Assembly: GCF_019711535.1 (NCBI RefSeq) | Contig: NZ_JAIGNP010000003.1 | Span: 833,228 to 897,227 of the forward strand | Source of the DNA: Qipengyuania aestuarii | GTDB lineage: Bacteria; Pseudomonadota; Alphaproteobacteria; Sphingomonadales; Sphingomonadaceae | Direction: 5' to 3' | DNA: 64,000 nucleotides | Shown here: piece after piece, positions 32,054 to 41,800 of the stretch | Layout of the letters: the number at the start of each line of letters is the position of its first letter | Position numbering within the stretch: the stretch's first letter is position 1 | Program-made: the position numbers and the translations under genes | The notes under the pieces: generated by a model | What the model was told of the DNA's origin: nothing | What the model saw: the letters and a program-made list of their open reading frames with translations, nothing else | Databases searched by the model: none

Positions 32054-33389
32054 CCTCTATATATTCGCCGCTTTAGCATGCGTTCTGTCTGCACCGGTAC
32101 ATGGTCAGGATGGCGGACCGTTCGCCGACTTTGACGCTGGGAGATTTGAGGAAGCTGCGAGCGGAGCAGAAGAGGCTTTGGCTGCCGACAGTAAAAATCC
32201 TGTCCTATGGGCCCTCTTGGCCGAAGCCAGAGCGAAGCTCAGTGCGCATTCGGCAGCGGCTCAAGCTTTCGCCCTCGCTGCGCAGCATGAGGTCAAGGTC
32301 GACGCGCGAAGCTATTATCTGCGCGCGCAAGCGCTTCAACTGGTTTATGCCGGGCAGCACGCCGAAGCGCGCCGTGTCATTCGCACGGCCATGGCAGAAA
32401 CGGCACTTACTTCAGTCGACACGCTCGACTGGGCGATGGTCGCAATCGCAGCCAAGGACGATGCGGCGGCGCAAGAGCTTCTCGGCGATGAGACCCTTTA
32501 CCAAGGCTTCACGCGCCAGACTGCACTCGACGCTGGATACAGCGCCAAGCGGGAGGGGCTGGATAAGCGGGCGGTTCGTTTCTTTGAAAAGGGTCTCTTT
32601 CTCGACGAGACCGAGACTGACCGTCTGTCAGACGAAGATCGTGAGAGCATTCGCCGTGAGATTCGCGAGCTGACCCGCGACTGGTCGATCATCGGCCAGA
32701 TCAGCTACAGCACATCGGGGAGGCCTGCCACGCTCGGCGTGTTGCCAGACGAGGATCAGCGCTCACTCCAGGTCGGCGCCGAAGTATCGCGCCGTATCGG
32801 CGGATGGCGCAACGGGCGACCGTTCAGCGTGTTTGGCCGCACTTACCATTCCGAATTTCTCGATGACGACGCTTTTGCAAATGATGCGACACAGGGCTGG
32901 CTCGGTGTACGCTACAAACCGTTTTCCAGTCTCAATCTGAATGTCGAAGGAAGCCGCCTCATTGGTTTGGACAAGGAGGGCATCGACGACTGGTCTGTGC
33001 GTGCTGCTATATCCGGCGGGGAAGGGATCGAACCGGAATTCCCCAGAAACAACTGGAGCTATTCCCAGTTCTACGGAGACATCTCATACCTGTTCGACAA
33101 TGATGTGACTTACGGCATTGCAGAAGGCCGTTATGGCCGCGCGTTTGCCATCGACAACTGGTCGACAACTTTGACTCCATATGCATTCGTCCGCGCCGGC
33201 CTGGATACCGGACGGGTCGAGGAAGGTTCACTGGGCGCCGGCGGCGGGATAGCCCTGCGACACTGGTTCGACGAAACCGCAACTACTGCGTGGCGCGGCT
33301 TTATCGAGTTCGACATCCAGGCACGCGAACGCATCGCCGGCGACGAGAGCGCAGGCGGCGTGATCGCCAGCATTACGATCGGGCGTTGA
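32046..33389 (+). CDS. NfrA-like exported TPR and outer-membrane export protein
   Basis: A 447-aa protein with a signal peptide (about 1-20, ending VHG). Helical TPR-like repeats (about 24-200) are followed by an aromatic beta-rich C-terminal domain (about 215-447) with GWLGVRYKPFSSLNLNVEG, DDWSVRAAISGGEG and an LTPYAFV-type strand. These resemble the C-terminal domain of phage-N4 adsorption protein NfrA. E. coli NfrA is about twice as long, so this is a reduced form. The GTG at 32046 has AGAAGGA 8 nt before it and overlaps the synthase stop by 8 nt. Predicted role: outer-membrane channel for the polymer. It converges with the PEPC-like gene 6 bp away. Confidence 0.78.
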   Translation: MRSLYIFAALACVLSAPVHGQDGGPFADFDAGRFEEAASGAEEALAADSKNPVLWALLAEARAKLSAHSAAAQAFALAAQHEVKVDARSYYLRAQALQLVYAGQHAEARRVIRTAMAETALTSVDTLDWAMVAIAAKDDAAAQELLGDETLYQGFTRQTALDAGYSAKREGLDKRAVRFFEKGLFLDETETDRLSDEDRESIRREIRELTRDWSIIGQISYSTSGRPATLGVLPDEDQRSLQVGAEVSRRIGGWRNGRPFSVFGRTYHSEFLDDDAFANDATQGWLGVRYKPFSSLNLNVEGSRLIGLDKEGIDDWSVRAAISGGEGIEPEFPRNNWSYSQFYGDISYLFDNDVTYGIAEGRYGRAFAIDNWSTTLTPYAFVRAGLDTGRVEEGSLGAGGGIALRHWFDETATTAWRGFIEFDIQARERIAGDESAGGVIASITIGR

Positions 33390-33395
33390 CCTCTC

Positions 33396-36170
33396 TTATC
33401 CGTGCGCCCCGAACAGGTTTGCAATGGCGGTCGAGATACGCAGGCTGAGAGCATGCGCATCTTCGATAGGGTCGATGAAATCCCGGCGGATCGCATCGTA
33501 ACCTTCGCCGCCCTCACGCGGATACTGGGCGTCTTCCTCCATGGCAAAATCGCCCGTTTCCGGGTAACTCGCGGGGAAGGCCCGGCGCATCTGCGCCAGC
33601 GCCTCGTCAATCCGGAGGGTAAATACCATCTCCAGAACATCCCTGCGGCTGATGTCATTGGCCCGGCTGAAGGCAGGGACGGATACGGCCTTGAGGAACA
33701 TGTGCTGAAGCAAGGCTAGCCGGAGCGATTGAAGAACGCCGATGGTGCGGCGGACCTGTTCGCGCTCTGGATGGGGCTCCTCGTCCGGTACCAAGTCGAA
33801 CAGGCGGTGGAGTTTCAGTCCGTCGACCCTCAGGCGTGAGGCGAGGCGGCGGAAAACGCCGTTACGATCATCCTGAATGAGATATTCTGCCAAGCTTTCG
33901 CAGGCATTCGCGAGGTGGTCTTCGGTGCCGCGATAGGGGCGACTCGCCCAATAGGCCGAATTGAACAGCTCACCATAAGCTGCCACCGTCTTGATGCTGG
34001 CCAAGGCATTCGATGCCCGGACCAGACGCATGATCTGGCGGCCGCGCGGCGATTCCCGCAGCAATTCGGCGATATCATCGTAATTTCCTTCGGCCGCACT
34101 GCCGATCCCTGCGATGATATTCACCGGGTAGCCGAGCTGCTGCAGAATCGCATTGTGCGGGATTGCCCGGATCTGGCGAAGACTCATTTCGCGGTCGGCC
34201 GAAAGATCCGACTGGCGCCGCGATACACGGCTCCCGGTCGAATCGAGCAGTCCGAGTCCGAAAGCGGTTACTGCCCGGCTATATGTCCGGCTGGCGAGAT
34301 GATCCTGCTGATGATCTTTCACCGCCCGATAGAAATCGAGGGACAGGTCGGTTCGCCGGTAGAAAGGATCGGTCGGAGCTTCCGGGTCAGTATCTGCCGG
34401 TGCCAGCTCGGCAATCGTCGAAAGTGTCGCCCGTGCCAGTTCCGGCGTCGAGAAGAACAGGTAGCCGTCACCGCCCTGAAAACTCGCTTCGGGTTCGAGG
34501 CGAATACCTGCCCGAGCGAAGCGTCGGCGTGCCCACGGGCTCATTGGCCATTCGAGCCGGTCCTTGAAGCTTGCGGGATGGGCGCCGCGGCCCATGCCTT
34601 CGCCATGTGTATTGAAGACGAGCGCAGCGACATCGGTCATGTCATTGGCCGCCATCGCATCCGATAAACGGCCCTGAAGACGCTCGATGGCCAAGCTGGC
34701 GGGAATCTGGCCGACGAAGCGGCCAGCATCGGAGAACCCGGTCTGGATCGCTACGCGGCCGCGCTTGCGGGCGTAATCCTGGAAGGCCTCTTCGGCGAGC
34801 AGGGCATCGAGGAATCTGCCGCCATGTTCCAACGCAGTTTCGGTTTCGAAAAGCGGCGACACGTCGACCTTGTCTTCTATCCCGAAGAGCTTCGCGAAAT
34901 AGAGCGCGGCAAGAACTGTCGCGGGCTGTTCGCATTCAGCGACAAGCATGCGGATCGGCGCGTCGGCATCGATATGCTTGAGCATTTGCGCCATGGCCAG
35001 AAACTGGCGCACGGCGGTACTGCTCTCGACAGCAAGCGAGGCAAAATTGGCCGAAAGCGGTTCGGCATTTTTGAGCAGGTCGCGCAAGGCACCGATGGCT
35101 CCCTGACTTCCGAGGTCGAGATCGGCCCCCCCATCGATACGCGACCGAATGGCGTTATGAAGTTGCTTCGCGTTCACTCTGAAATGAATGAGACCCATGC
35201 CCAGCCCGTCCGCCCGCATCGCGGCGGCGAGTCCTTTGAGAGCGATCGCCCTTTCCTGCTCGGCAGACAATGCTTCTTCTTCCAGCGCCTCGATGACCGG
35301 GCGGAGACTTAAGAGCTTGTCGTCGCCATCCGCGGTGAGCCGGTTGGCCGCAGCCGAGAGATCGGCGCGGTCGGACAGATCCCCCGCAAATTCGTCTGCA
35401 CTGGCCTCGGTGCGTTTCTGCGCCTTGCGCAGCCTATCTACCAGGGAGTGGGAAGCATCGATCTGTGCCAACTGATCGGCATAACGTTCCAGTCGCTGCG
35501 CTTTTTCGGCGAGGCGGAAGGAAATCGAAGTATACCACTTGATGTCGGTGCGCCCGTCCATGTCGTAGCCCACCCAGCTTGCAAACCGGAAGGGCAGCGG
35601 CTCGAGTGAGCGCCACTGGTCGGGCCATTCGCTTGCCGCACATTCGAACAGGCTGGTGTTGATCGCATCCCGGGCGTCCTGAGCGTTGGCCATCGCTGCC
35701 ATCGCCCGCGAATGTTCGTAACGCAGGGTAATCTCCGGGCGACCAGCTTCGACTGGCGCCACCGCATCGCCGCCGCTGGCCGCTTCGGCGACGACATCGG
35801 TCTGGGCCGGCGTAAGCAGGAAGGTCGGATGAGCGGTAAAGACCACATGCAGCTGCGGATGCGACCATCGTTCGCGGAACGCTTCGAAATCGCTCGCCCC
35901 GGTACAGAAGCCGGCCATGCGCTTCGCGGTACTTTTGGGCGTTACGAGGTCGCACATCCGGTCGGCGCGCGCTTCGAGCGAGCGCGTTTCAAGTTCTGCG
36001 ATAAGCGTTGCAAAGTCATCGAGAGAGAGCTCACCCGCCTCCAGTTCGCGGGAGAGGTCGTGTGCGAGCTGGAACACGGGATTGAAAAGCGGGGTATCCT
36101 GAGTTCGCTGGTGCAAATCGCGCAGACGATGCGTGAGAGTTGCGAAAGTGAGCGGTTGCAGGCCTGGCAC
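33396..36170 (-). CDS. divergent phosphoenolpyruvate carboxylase-like protein
   Basis: A 924-aa protein aligned along its length with PEP carboxylase. TAHPT (112-116, His114), SWVGYDMDGR (198-207), PLFET (439-443), GFSDAGRF (478-485), THGEGMGRG (521-529) and SLRQIRAIPHNA are all recognisable. PEPC would form oxaloacetate from PEP and bicarbonate. Two loops differ from the enzyme norm: the Lys of GYSDSAKD is Arg484, and the first Arg of HGRGG is Glu524. The conserved C-terminal NTG is replaced by GAHG. It may be a sphingomonad variant that is active, or a paralogue with another role. It is a single gene, diverging from mtnP. Confidence 0.78.
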   Translation of the reverse strand: MPGLQPLTFATLTHRLRDLHQRTQDTPLFNPVFQLAHDLSRELEAGELSLDDFATLIAELETRSLEARADRMCDLVTPKSTAKRMAGFCTGASDFEAFRERWSHPQLHVVFTAHPTFLLTPAQTDVVAEAASGGDAVAPVEAGRPEITLRYEHSRAMAAMANAQDARDAINTSLFECAASEWPDQWRSLEPLPFRFASWVGYDMDGRTDIKWYTSISFRLAEKAQRLERYADQLAQIDASHSLVDRLRKAQKRTEASADEFAGDLSDRADLSAAANRLTADGDDKLLSLRPVIEALEEEALSAEQERAIALKGLAAAMRADGLGMGLIHFRVNAKQLHNAIRSRIDGGADLDLGSQGAIGALRDLLKNAEPLSANFASLAVESSTAVRQFLAMAQMLKHIDADAPIRMLVAECEQPATVLAALYFAKLFGIEDKVDVSPLFETETALEHGGRFLDALLAEEAFQDYARKRGRVAIQTGFSDAGRFVGQIPASLAIERLQGRLSDAMAANDMTDVAALVFNTHGEGMGRGAHPASFKDRLEWPMSPWARRRFARAGIRLEPEASFQGGDGYLFFSTPELARATLSTIAELAPADTDPEAPTDPFYRRTDLSLDFYRAVKDHQQDHLASRTYSRAVTAFGLGLLDSTGSRVSRRQSDLSADREMSLRQIRAIPHNAILQQLGYPVNIIAGIGSAAEGNYDDIAELLRESPRGRQIMRLVRASNALASIKTVAAYGELFNSAYWASRPYRGTEDHLANACESLAEYLIQDDRNGVFRRLASRLRVDGLKLHRLFDLVPDEEPHPEREQVRRTIGVLQSLRLALLQHMFLKAVSVPAFSRANDISRRDVLEMVFTLRIDEALAQMRRAFPASYPETGDFAMEEDAQYPREGGEGYDAIRRDFIDPIEDAHALSLRISTAIANLFGAHG

Positions 36171-36401
36171 AGATGTTCCCCCGGGTTATGACGATGCGAC
36201 GGTTCCTATACGATGAATGCGCGTAAAAGTGCCGCGCGTGTCAAACAGGCCGGCGGTGAAGAGGAATGAATAGGTTTGCAGACCTGGCAACTTTAGTTGT
36301 CGACCCGGCTTCCCCAAGCCCCTCCCCCTTGTTAACCCAAAATGCAAACCTGCCGGTGACGCCTCGAAGCCATGGGCGCGGCGGTTAATAAGGAACTGAT
36401 T

Positions 36402-37274
36402 ATGAGTGAATGGACCATCGGGATCATCGGCGGCTCGGGCCTGTATGCGATGCAGGCGCTCGAGGACCGTCAATGGATCGAGGTTTCTTCGCCGTGGGGC
36501 AAGCCGTCCGACAAGATCCTGTGCGGCACCATCGGCAACGTGCGGGTCCGCTTCCTACCGCGCCATGGGCGCGGCCATCCCATCATCCCGGGAAAAGTCG
36601 ATTCCCGCGCCAATATCGATGCCCTCAAACGCGCCGGCTGCACCGATATTCTGGCGATCAGCGCGGTTGGTTCCCTGTCGGAAGATCTGCCGCCAGGCCG
36701 CTTCGTCTGTGTCGATCAGTTCATCGATCACACTAAGGGCCGTCCGTCGACCTTCTTCGATAATGGTTTCGTGGCGCATGTTTCCATGGGTGATCCTGTC
36801 TGCGAACGGCTTTCCAAATACGCGGTGAAGGCGGTCGAGAAGGCCGGGGGCGAAGTGACGATGGGAGCAACCTATCTTGCGATGGAGGGTCCGCAATTCT
36901 CAACCCGCGCCGAGAGCCGACTTTATCGCCACTGGGGCGCCGAAGTCATCGGCATGACCGGAATGCCCGAGGCCAAGCTCGCGCGTGAGGCCGAGCTGCC
37001 TTACGCCATGCTGGCGATGGTGACCGACTGGGACAGCTGGCGCGAGGAAGAGGCGGCGGTCGACGTGGGTGTCATCATCGAACAGATGGGCAAGAATGCC
37101 GAACTTGCCGTCGCCACGGTCGAGGAGTTGTGCCTGAGTTTGCCCAAACGGCGTCCGCCTTCCCCGATCGATCGGGCGCTCGATTCTGCGATCATCACGG
37201 CACCGGAGAAACAGGATCGTGGCCTGTTAGCCAAGCTCGATGCGATCGCCGGCCGGGTGCTGAACGAGCGGTGA
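36402..37274 (+). CDS. mtnP: S-methyl-5'-thioadenosine phosphorylase
   Basis: A 290-aa family 2 purine phosphorylase of the methionine salvage pathway, splitting methylthioadenosine to adenine and methylthioribose-1-phosphate. IGIIGGSGLY at the N-terminus binds phosphate. RHGRGHPIIP, SAVGSL and the GPQFSTRAES and IGMTGMPEAKLARE segments are diagnostic for MtnP rather than PNP. The ATG at 36402 gives the standard start. Its stop overlaps the glpD GTG by 4 nt (GTGA). Confidence 0.95.
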   Translation: MSEWTIGIIGGSGLYAMQALEDRQWIEVSSPWGKPSDKILCGTIGNVRVRFLPRHGRGHPIIPGKVDSRANIDALKRAGCTDILAISAVGSLSEDLPPGRFVCVDQFIDHTKGRPSTFFDNGFVAHVSMGDPVCERLSKYAVKAVEKAGGEVTMGATYLAMEGPQFSTRAESRLYRHWGAEVIGMTGMPEAKLAREAELPYAMLAMVTDWDSWREEEAAVDVGVIIEQMGKNAELAVATVEELCLSLPKRRPPSPIDRALDSAIITAPEKQDRGLLAKLDAIAGRVLNER

Positions 37275-38764
37275 GCGATCCTTTCGATCTTCTGATCATC
37301 GGCGGGGGCATCAATGGAGCGGGCATCGCCCGCGATGCGGCAGGCCGTGGAATGAAGGTCGCGCTGGTGGAGAAGGACGATCTGGCTTCCCATACTTCGT
37401 CTGCCAGCACCAAGCTGGTGCATGGCGGTTTGCGTTATCTCGAACAGTTCGAATTTCGCCTAGTGGCGGAGTCTTTGCGCGAGCGGGAGGTTTTGCTGCG
37501 CAATGCCCCGCACATCATCTGGCCGCTGCGCTTCGTTCTACCGCACGAGGCGAGCATGCGCCCGAAGTGGATGTTGCGGATCGGCATGGGCCTTTATGAT
37601 TGGCTCGGCGGGCGCAAGAAGCTTCCGGGCTCCCGGCAGGTCGATCTCGGCGTCAGTCCGCACCGATCGATCCTGCGAGACGGTTATGAGACCGGATTCG
37701 AATATTCGGATTGCTGGGTAGAAGACAGCCGACTGGTCGTGCTGACGGCAATGGATGCTGCGGCCCGAGGGGCAAGCATTCACACGCGCACCGAATGTGT
37801 CGGCTTCGTGCGGCAGACCGATCAATGGCTGGTCACCCTGCGCGACGAAAGTGGCGAACGGCAAGTGGCGGCACGGACGGTCGTCAATGCAGCCGGTCCG
37901 TGGGTCGATCAGGTGGCGAAAACCGCGCTGGGCCGAGGTACTCCTGCGCATCTACGCTTGGTGAAAGGCAGTCACATCATCGTGCCGCGCGCCTATCCGG
38001 GCGATCACGCCTATATCTTCCAGCAGGATGACGCGCGGATCGTCTTCGCCATTCCCTACGAGCGCGATTACACTCTCATTGGCACGACCGATCTGCTCTA
38101 CGAAGGCGATCTCGACCATGTTCATATCAGTCGCGAAGAGCGCGACTATCTTCGCAAGGCCGCGACGAAGTATTTCCGAAGCGGCGTTACGGAAGAAGAC
38201 ATCGTCCATACCTATGCCGGGGTGCGCCCGCTTTACGAAGATAAGGCGGCCAGCAATTCAACTGTGACGCGCGATTATGTGTTCGAGCTTGAAACAGAGG
38301 GCGGCGCGCCGATCCTGTCCGTCTACGGCGGCAAGATCACAACGTACCGCAAGCTTGCCGAGCACGCTCTCGCCAAGCTCGCACCGCATGCCAATGCTTC
38401 CCGCAAGCGCTGGACAGCAGATGCGCCTCTTCCAGGTGGTGACATGGCGGATAGCGATTTCGCCCGATTTCTCTGGGCAGCGAGCGAGCGGTATGAATGG
38501 GTCCCGCCTGAAATGCTGCTGCGCCTCGCACGCGCATACGGCACCAGGCTTGATGCGCTGATCGGCAAGGCCGGGTCACTGGCCGATCTCGGCCAGCACT
38601 TCGGCGGCGATCTGTATGAAGTGGAGGTCGAATACCTCATCGCCAACGAATTCGCTCTCGGCGCCGAAGACGTGTTGTGGCGGCGCAGCAAGCTGGGTCT
38701 CCACCTTCCGGCTGAAGCAGTGCAGGCCCTGCAGCAGTGGTTCGCTGAGCGTGAGTTACGCTAG
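37271..38764 (+). CDS. glpD: FAD-dependent glycerol-3-phosphate dehydrogenase
   Basis: A 497-aa aerobic G3P dehydrogenase passing electrons to the quinone pool at the inner membrane. The FAD motif IIGGGINGAGIARDAAGRG is followed by ASHTSSASTKLVHGGLRYLE, typical of GlpD. VNAAGPWVD, GTTDLLYEGD and YGGKITTYRKLAEHA support the call, and a C-terminal helical domain is present. It starts with GTG inside the mtnP stop, so expression is coupled to methylthioadenosine salvage. No glpK, glpF or glpR is nearby. Confidence 0.95.
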   Translation: MSDPFDLLIIGGGINGAGIARDAAGRGMKVALVEKDDLASHTSSASTKLVHGGLRYLEQFEFRLVAESLREREVLLRNAPHIIWPLRFVLPHEASMRPKWMLRIGMGLYDWLGGRKKLPGSRQVDLGVSPHRSILRDGYETGFEYSDCWVEDSRLVVLTAMDAAARGASIHTRTECVGFVRQTDQWLVTLRDESGERQVAARTVVNAAGPWVDQVAKTALGRGTPAHLRLVKGSHIIVPRAYPGDHAYIFQQDDARIVFAIPYERDYTLIGTTDLLYEGDLDHVHISREERDYLRKAATKYFRSGVTEEDIVHTYAGVRPLYEDKAASNSTVTRDYVFELETEGGAPILSVYGGKITTYRKLAEHALAKLAPHANASRKRWTADAPLPGGDMADSDFARFLWAASERYEWVPPEMLLRLARAYGTRLDALIGKAGSLADLGQHFGGDLYEVEVEYLIANEFALGAEDVLWRRSKLGLHLPAEAVQALQQWFAERELR

Positions 38765-38847
38765 GGCCGGAATTCACAGAGCTTGAAAGCGGCCTGCATG
38801 AGGTCCAAGTGGCCATCATCCGTAAACCCTGTTTCCCCCGGAGTCGT

Positions 38848-41800
38848 ATGGCTTTGAATGATCCTGTCCGTCTTTCCCCGATCTCTCGCCAGGCCGTGCG
38901 CGAAGCCTATCGCGAGGAAGAAAACGCCTGCGTCGCCCGACGGATGGAACAGGCCTCTTCATCCGCAGCGAAACATGCGGAGGCGGCGGATCTTGCCGGT
39001 CGGCTGATCGAAGGCGCACGAAGCCGCAAGGCGAGCGGGATCGACGCTTTCCTGCACCAGTACGGACTGGCCACCGAAGAGGGCGTGGCGCTCATGTGCC
39101 TCGCCGAAGCTCTTCTTCGCGTACCAGACGCGGCGACGGCCGATGCGCTGATCCGGGACAAAATCGGCGACATCGACTGGTCCGAGCATGTGGGTGAAAG
39201 CTCGTCGACCTTCGTCAATGCTGCGACATTCTCGCTGATGCTTACGGGCGAAGTGCTCGAACGGCCTGAGGAAGCCCAGAGGGGCATGGGGTCGACGCTC
39301 AAGCGCACGATCAATCGCCTCGGCGAGCCGGTCATTCGGAAGGCGACGCTGCAAGCCATGCGGATTCTGGGCGGTCAGTTCGTCTATGGGCGCACTATCG
39401 AAGAGGCGATGAAGCGCGCTTCGCCGGAACGCGCTCGCGGTCTTACGCATAGCATCGACATGCTGGGCGAAGCCGCGATGACCTATGAGGACGCCGATCG
39501 ATACGCCGCGGCGTATGAACGCGCCATCGACCGCCTGGCTCGCGAAGGAACTGGCAAGGTATCGACCAGCCCCGGAATTTCGGTCAAGCTTTCGGCGCTG
39601 CATCCGCGATATTCCTTCCTCCATGCCGACCTTGCTGTCGGCGATCTGCTGCCGATCGTCCGCCACCTGATGACCAAGGCGCGGGATGCGAACATCCACT
39701 TCACCATCGACGCCGAGGAAGCCGACCGGCTCGAATTGTCTATGGACATCATCGAGGCGCTGGCACGTGACGACAGCCTTTTCACGCGCCCCGACGGTAG
39801 CCAGTGGGAAGGTTTCGGCCTCGCCATTCAGGCCTATCAGAAGCGCGGCGTGCCCATGTGTGAATGGGCTGCGCGTCTGGCCCGCAAATATGACCGCAGG
39901 TTCTTCGTGCGGCTGGTGAAGGGTGCTTACTGGGACACCGAAATCAAGCTCAGCCAGGTTGGCGGGTTCGACGATTTCCCAGTGTTCACTCGGAAGCTCG
40001 GCACCGATGTCAGCTATCTGGCCTGCGCGGAGAAGCTGCTGGCCTGTGACGATGTCATCTATCCCGCTTTTGCCACCCACAATGCCTATACGATTGGTGC
40101 GATCAAGGCGATCGCGGGCGGCAAGGACTTCGAATTCCAGCGCCTCCACGGCATGGGAGAAGATGTCTACGGGACGCTTGCCCAGATCGAAGGCAATGCG
40201 CGCACCAATGTGCGGATTTACGCACCAACCGGCACGCACAAGGACCTGTTGGCCTATCTCGTGCGCCGCCTCCTGGAGAACGGCGCGAATTCGAGCTTCG
40301 TCAACCGCATGGCCGATGCCGATGTGCCGGTAGAGGAGCTGACGACATGCCCCATCGCCGACATGAAGGCGCTCGAGCCTTATCGCAATCCGGCGATCCC
40401 GCTTCCCGCAGACATTTTCCCGAACCGCCGCAATTCGGCCGGTATCGACCTCAGCGATCCGCTGGTACGCGAACCGCTGCTTGAACGGCTGGAGAAGCTG
40501 GATGCAAAACAGTGGCGCGCCGAACCGACTTTCATGTCGGGGGCCGACGGCGAGGTTGCGCCGATCAACAAGCCACACGATCTGTCCGCGCAGGTGGGGA
40601 CCCGCCGTGATGCACTGGATTTCGAAGTAGAGGAAGCGATCACGCGGGCACAGGCGATCCAGCCGGGCTGGAATGCGCTCGGCGGCGAAAAGCGTGCCGT
40701 GTTGCTCGAAGCGGCTGCCGACCTGTTTGAAGAGCATACGGACGAGTTTCTCTCGCTCTGCCAGCGCGAAGCCGGCAAGACCCTGCAGGACGCCGTGCTC
40801 GAACTGCGCGAAGCCGTCGATTTCCTGCGCTACTACGCCACCGAGGCGCGCCGGTTGTTCGATCAGCCGATTCCGCTGCCCGGACCGACGGGCGAAGAAA
40901 ACCGGCTTACTCTCAACGGTCGGGGCGTGTTCGCCTGCATCTCGCCGTGGAACTTCCCGCTCGCGATCTTCATCGGAACGCCTGCCGCTGCAATGGCAGC
41001 GGGCAACACGGTCGTGGCCAAGCCTGCTGAACAGACCCCGCTCATCGCGGCGCTGGCAGTCGAATTGTGCCATCAGGCCGGCATTCCCGAAGAGGTCTTT
41101 CAGCTGTTGCCGGGCGCAGGCGACGTGGGTGAATTCATCACTTCCGATCCGCGTATTGCGGGCGTGTCGTTCACCGGTTCGACCCAGACGGCGCAGGCCA
41201 TCAACCGCAGCCTGGCCGCGCGCGACGGGCCGATCGCCACGTTGATCGCCGAAACCGGCGGCCAGAATGCCATGATCGTCGATTCGACCGCGCTGCCCGA
41301 ACAGGTTACGCGTGACGTAGTGGCCAGCGCCTTCCAGAGCGCGGGCCAGCGGTGTTCGGCCCTGCGAGTCCTGCATATTCAGGAAGACGTTTACGACGAG
41401 ATGCTGGAGATGATCCGCGGCGCCTTCAAAGCGCTGACGATCGGCAATCCTGAAAATCTCGCCACTGACGTCGGCCCCGTCATCGATCCGGATGCCAAAG
41501 CTGCGCTCGAGAGGCACATCGCCCGCCGTCAGACCGGTGGATCGCAGGTTTGGCGCCGCCGCCTGCACCGCGGTGCATCGGCCGGTTGCTATGTTGCGCC
41601 GACCATCATCGAGGTCAGTTCCATTCTCGACCTGAAACGCGAGAATTTCGGCCCGATCCTGCATGTCGTGAAGTACAAGGCATCTGAGATCGGCCGGGTG
41701 ATGGATGACATCAACGCCACGGGCTACGGCCTGACCCTGGGACTGCATAGCCGCAACGACGACATGCGCGCTTTCATCGAATCGCGCGCCAAGGTCGGCA

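Noticed and set aside
41530..41590. Possible compensated frameshift in the ALDH half of putA (Arg-rich stretch)
   Set aside because: The other frames do not give a better family match, and the segment length is close to that of relatives, so natural variation is the simpler reading.
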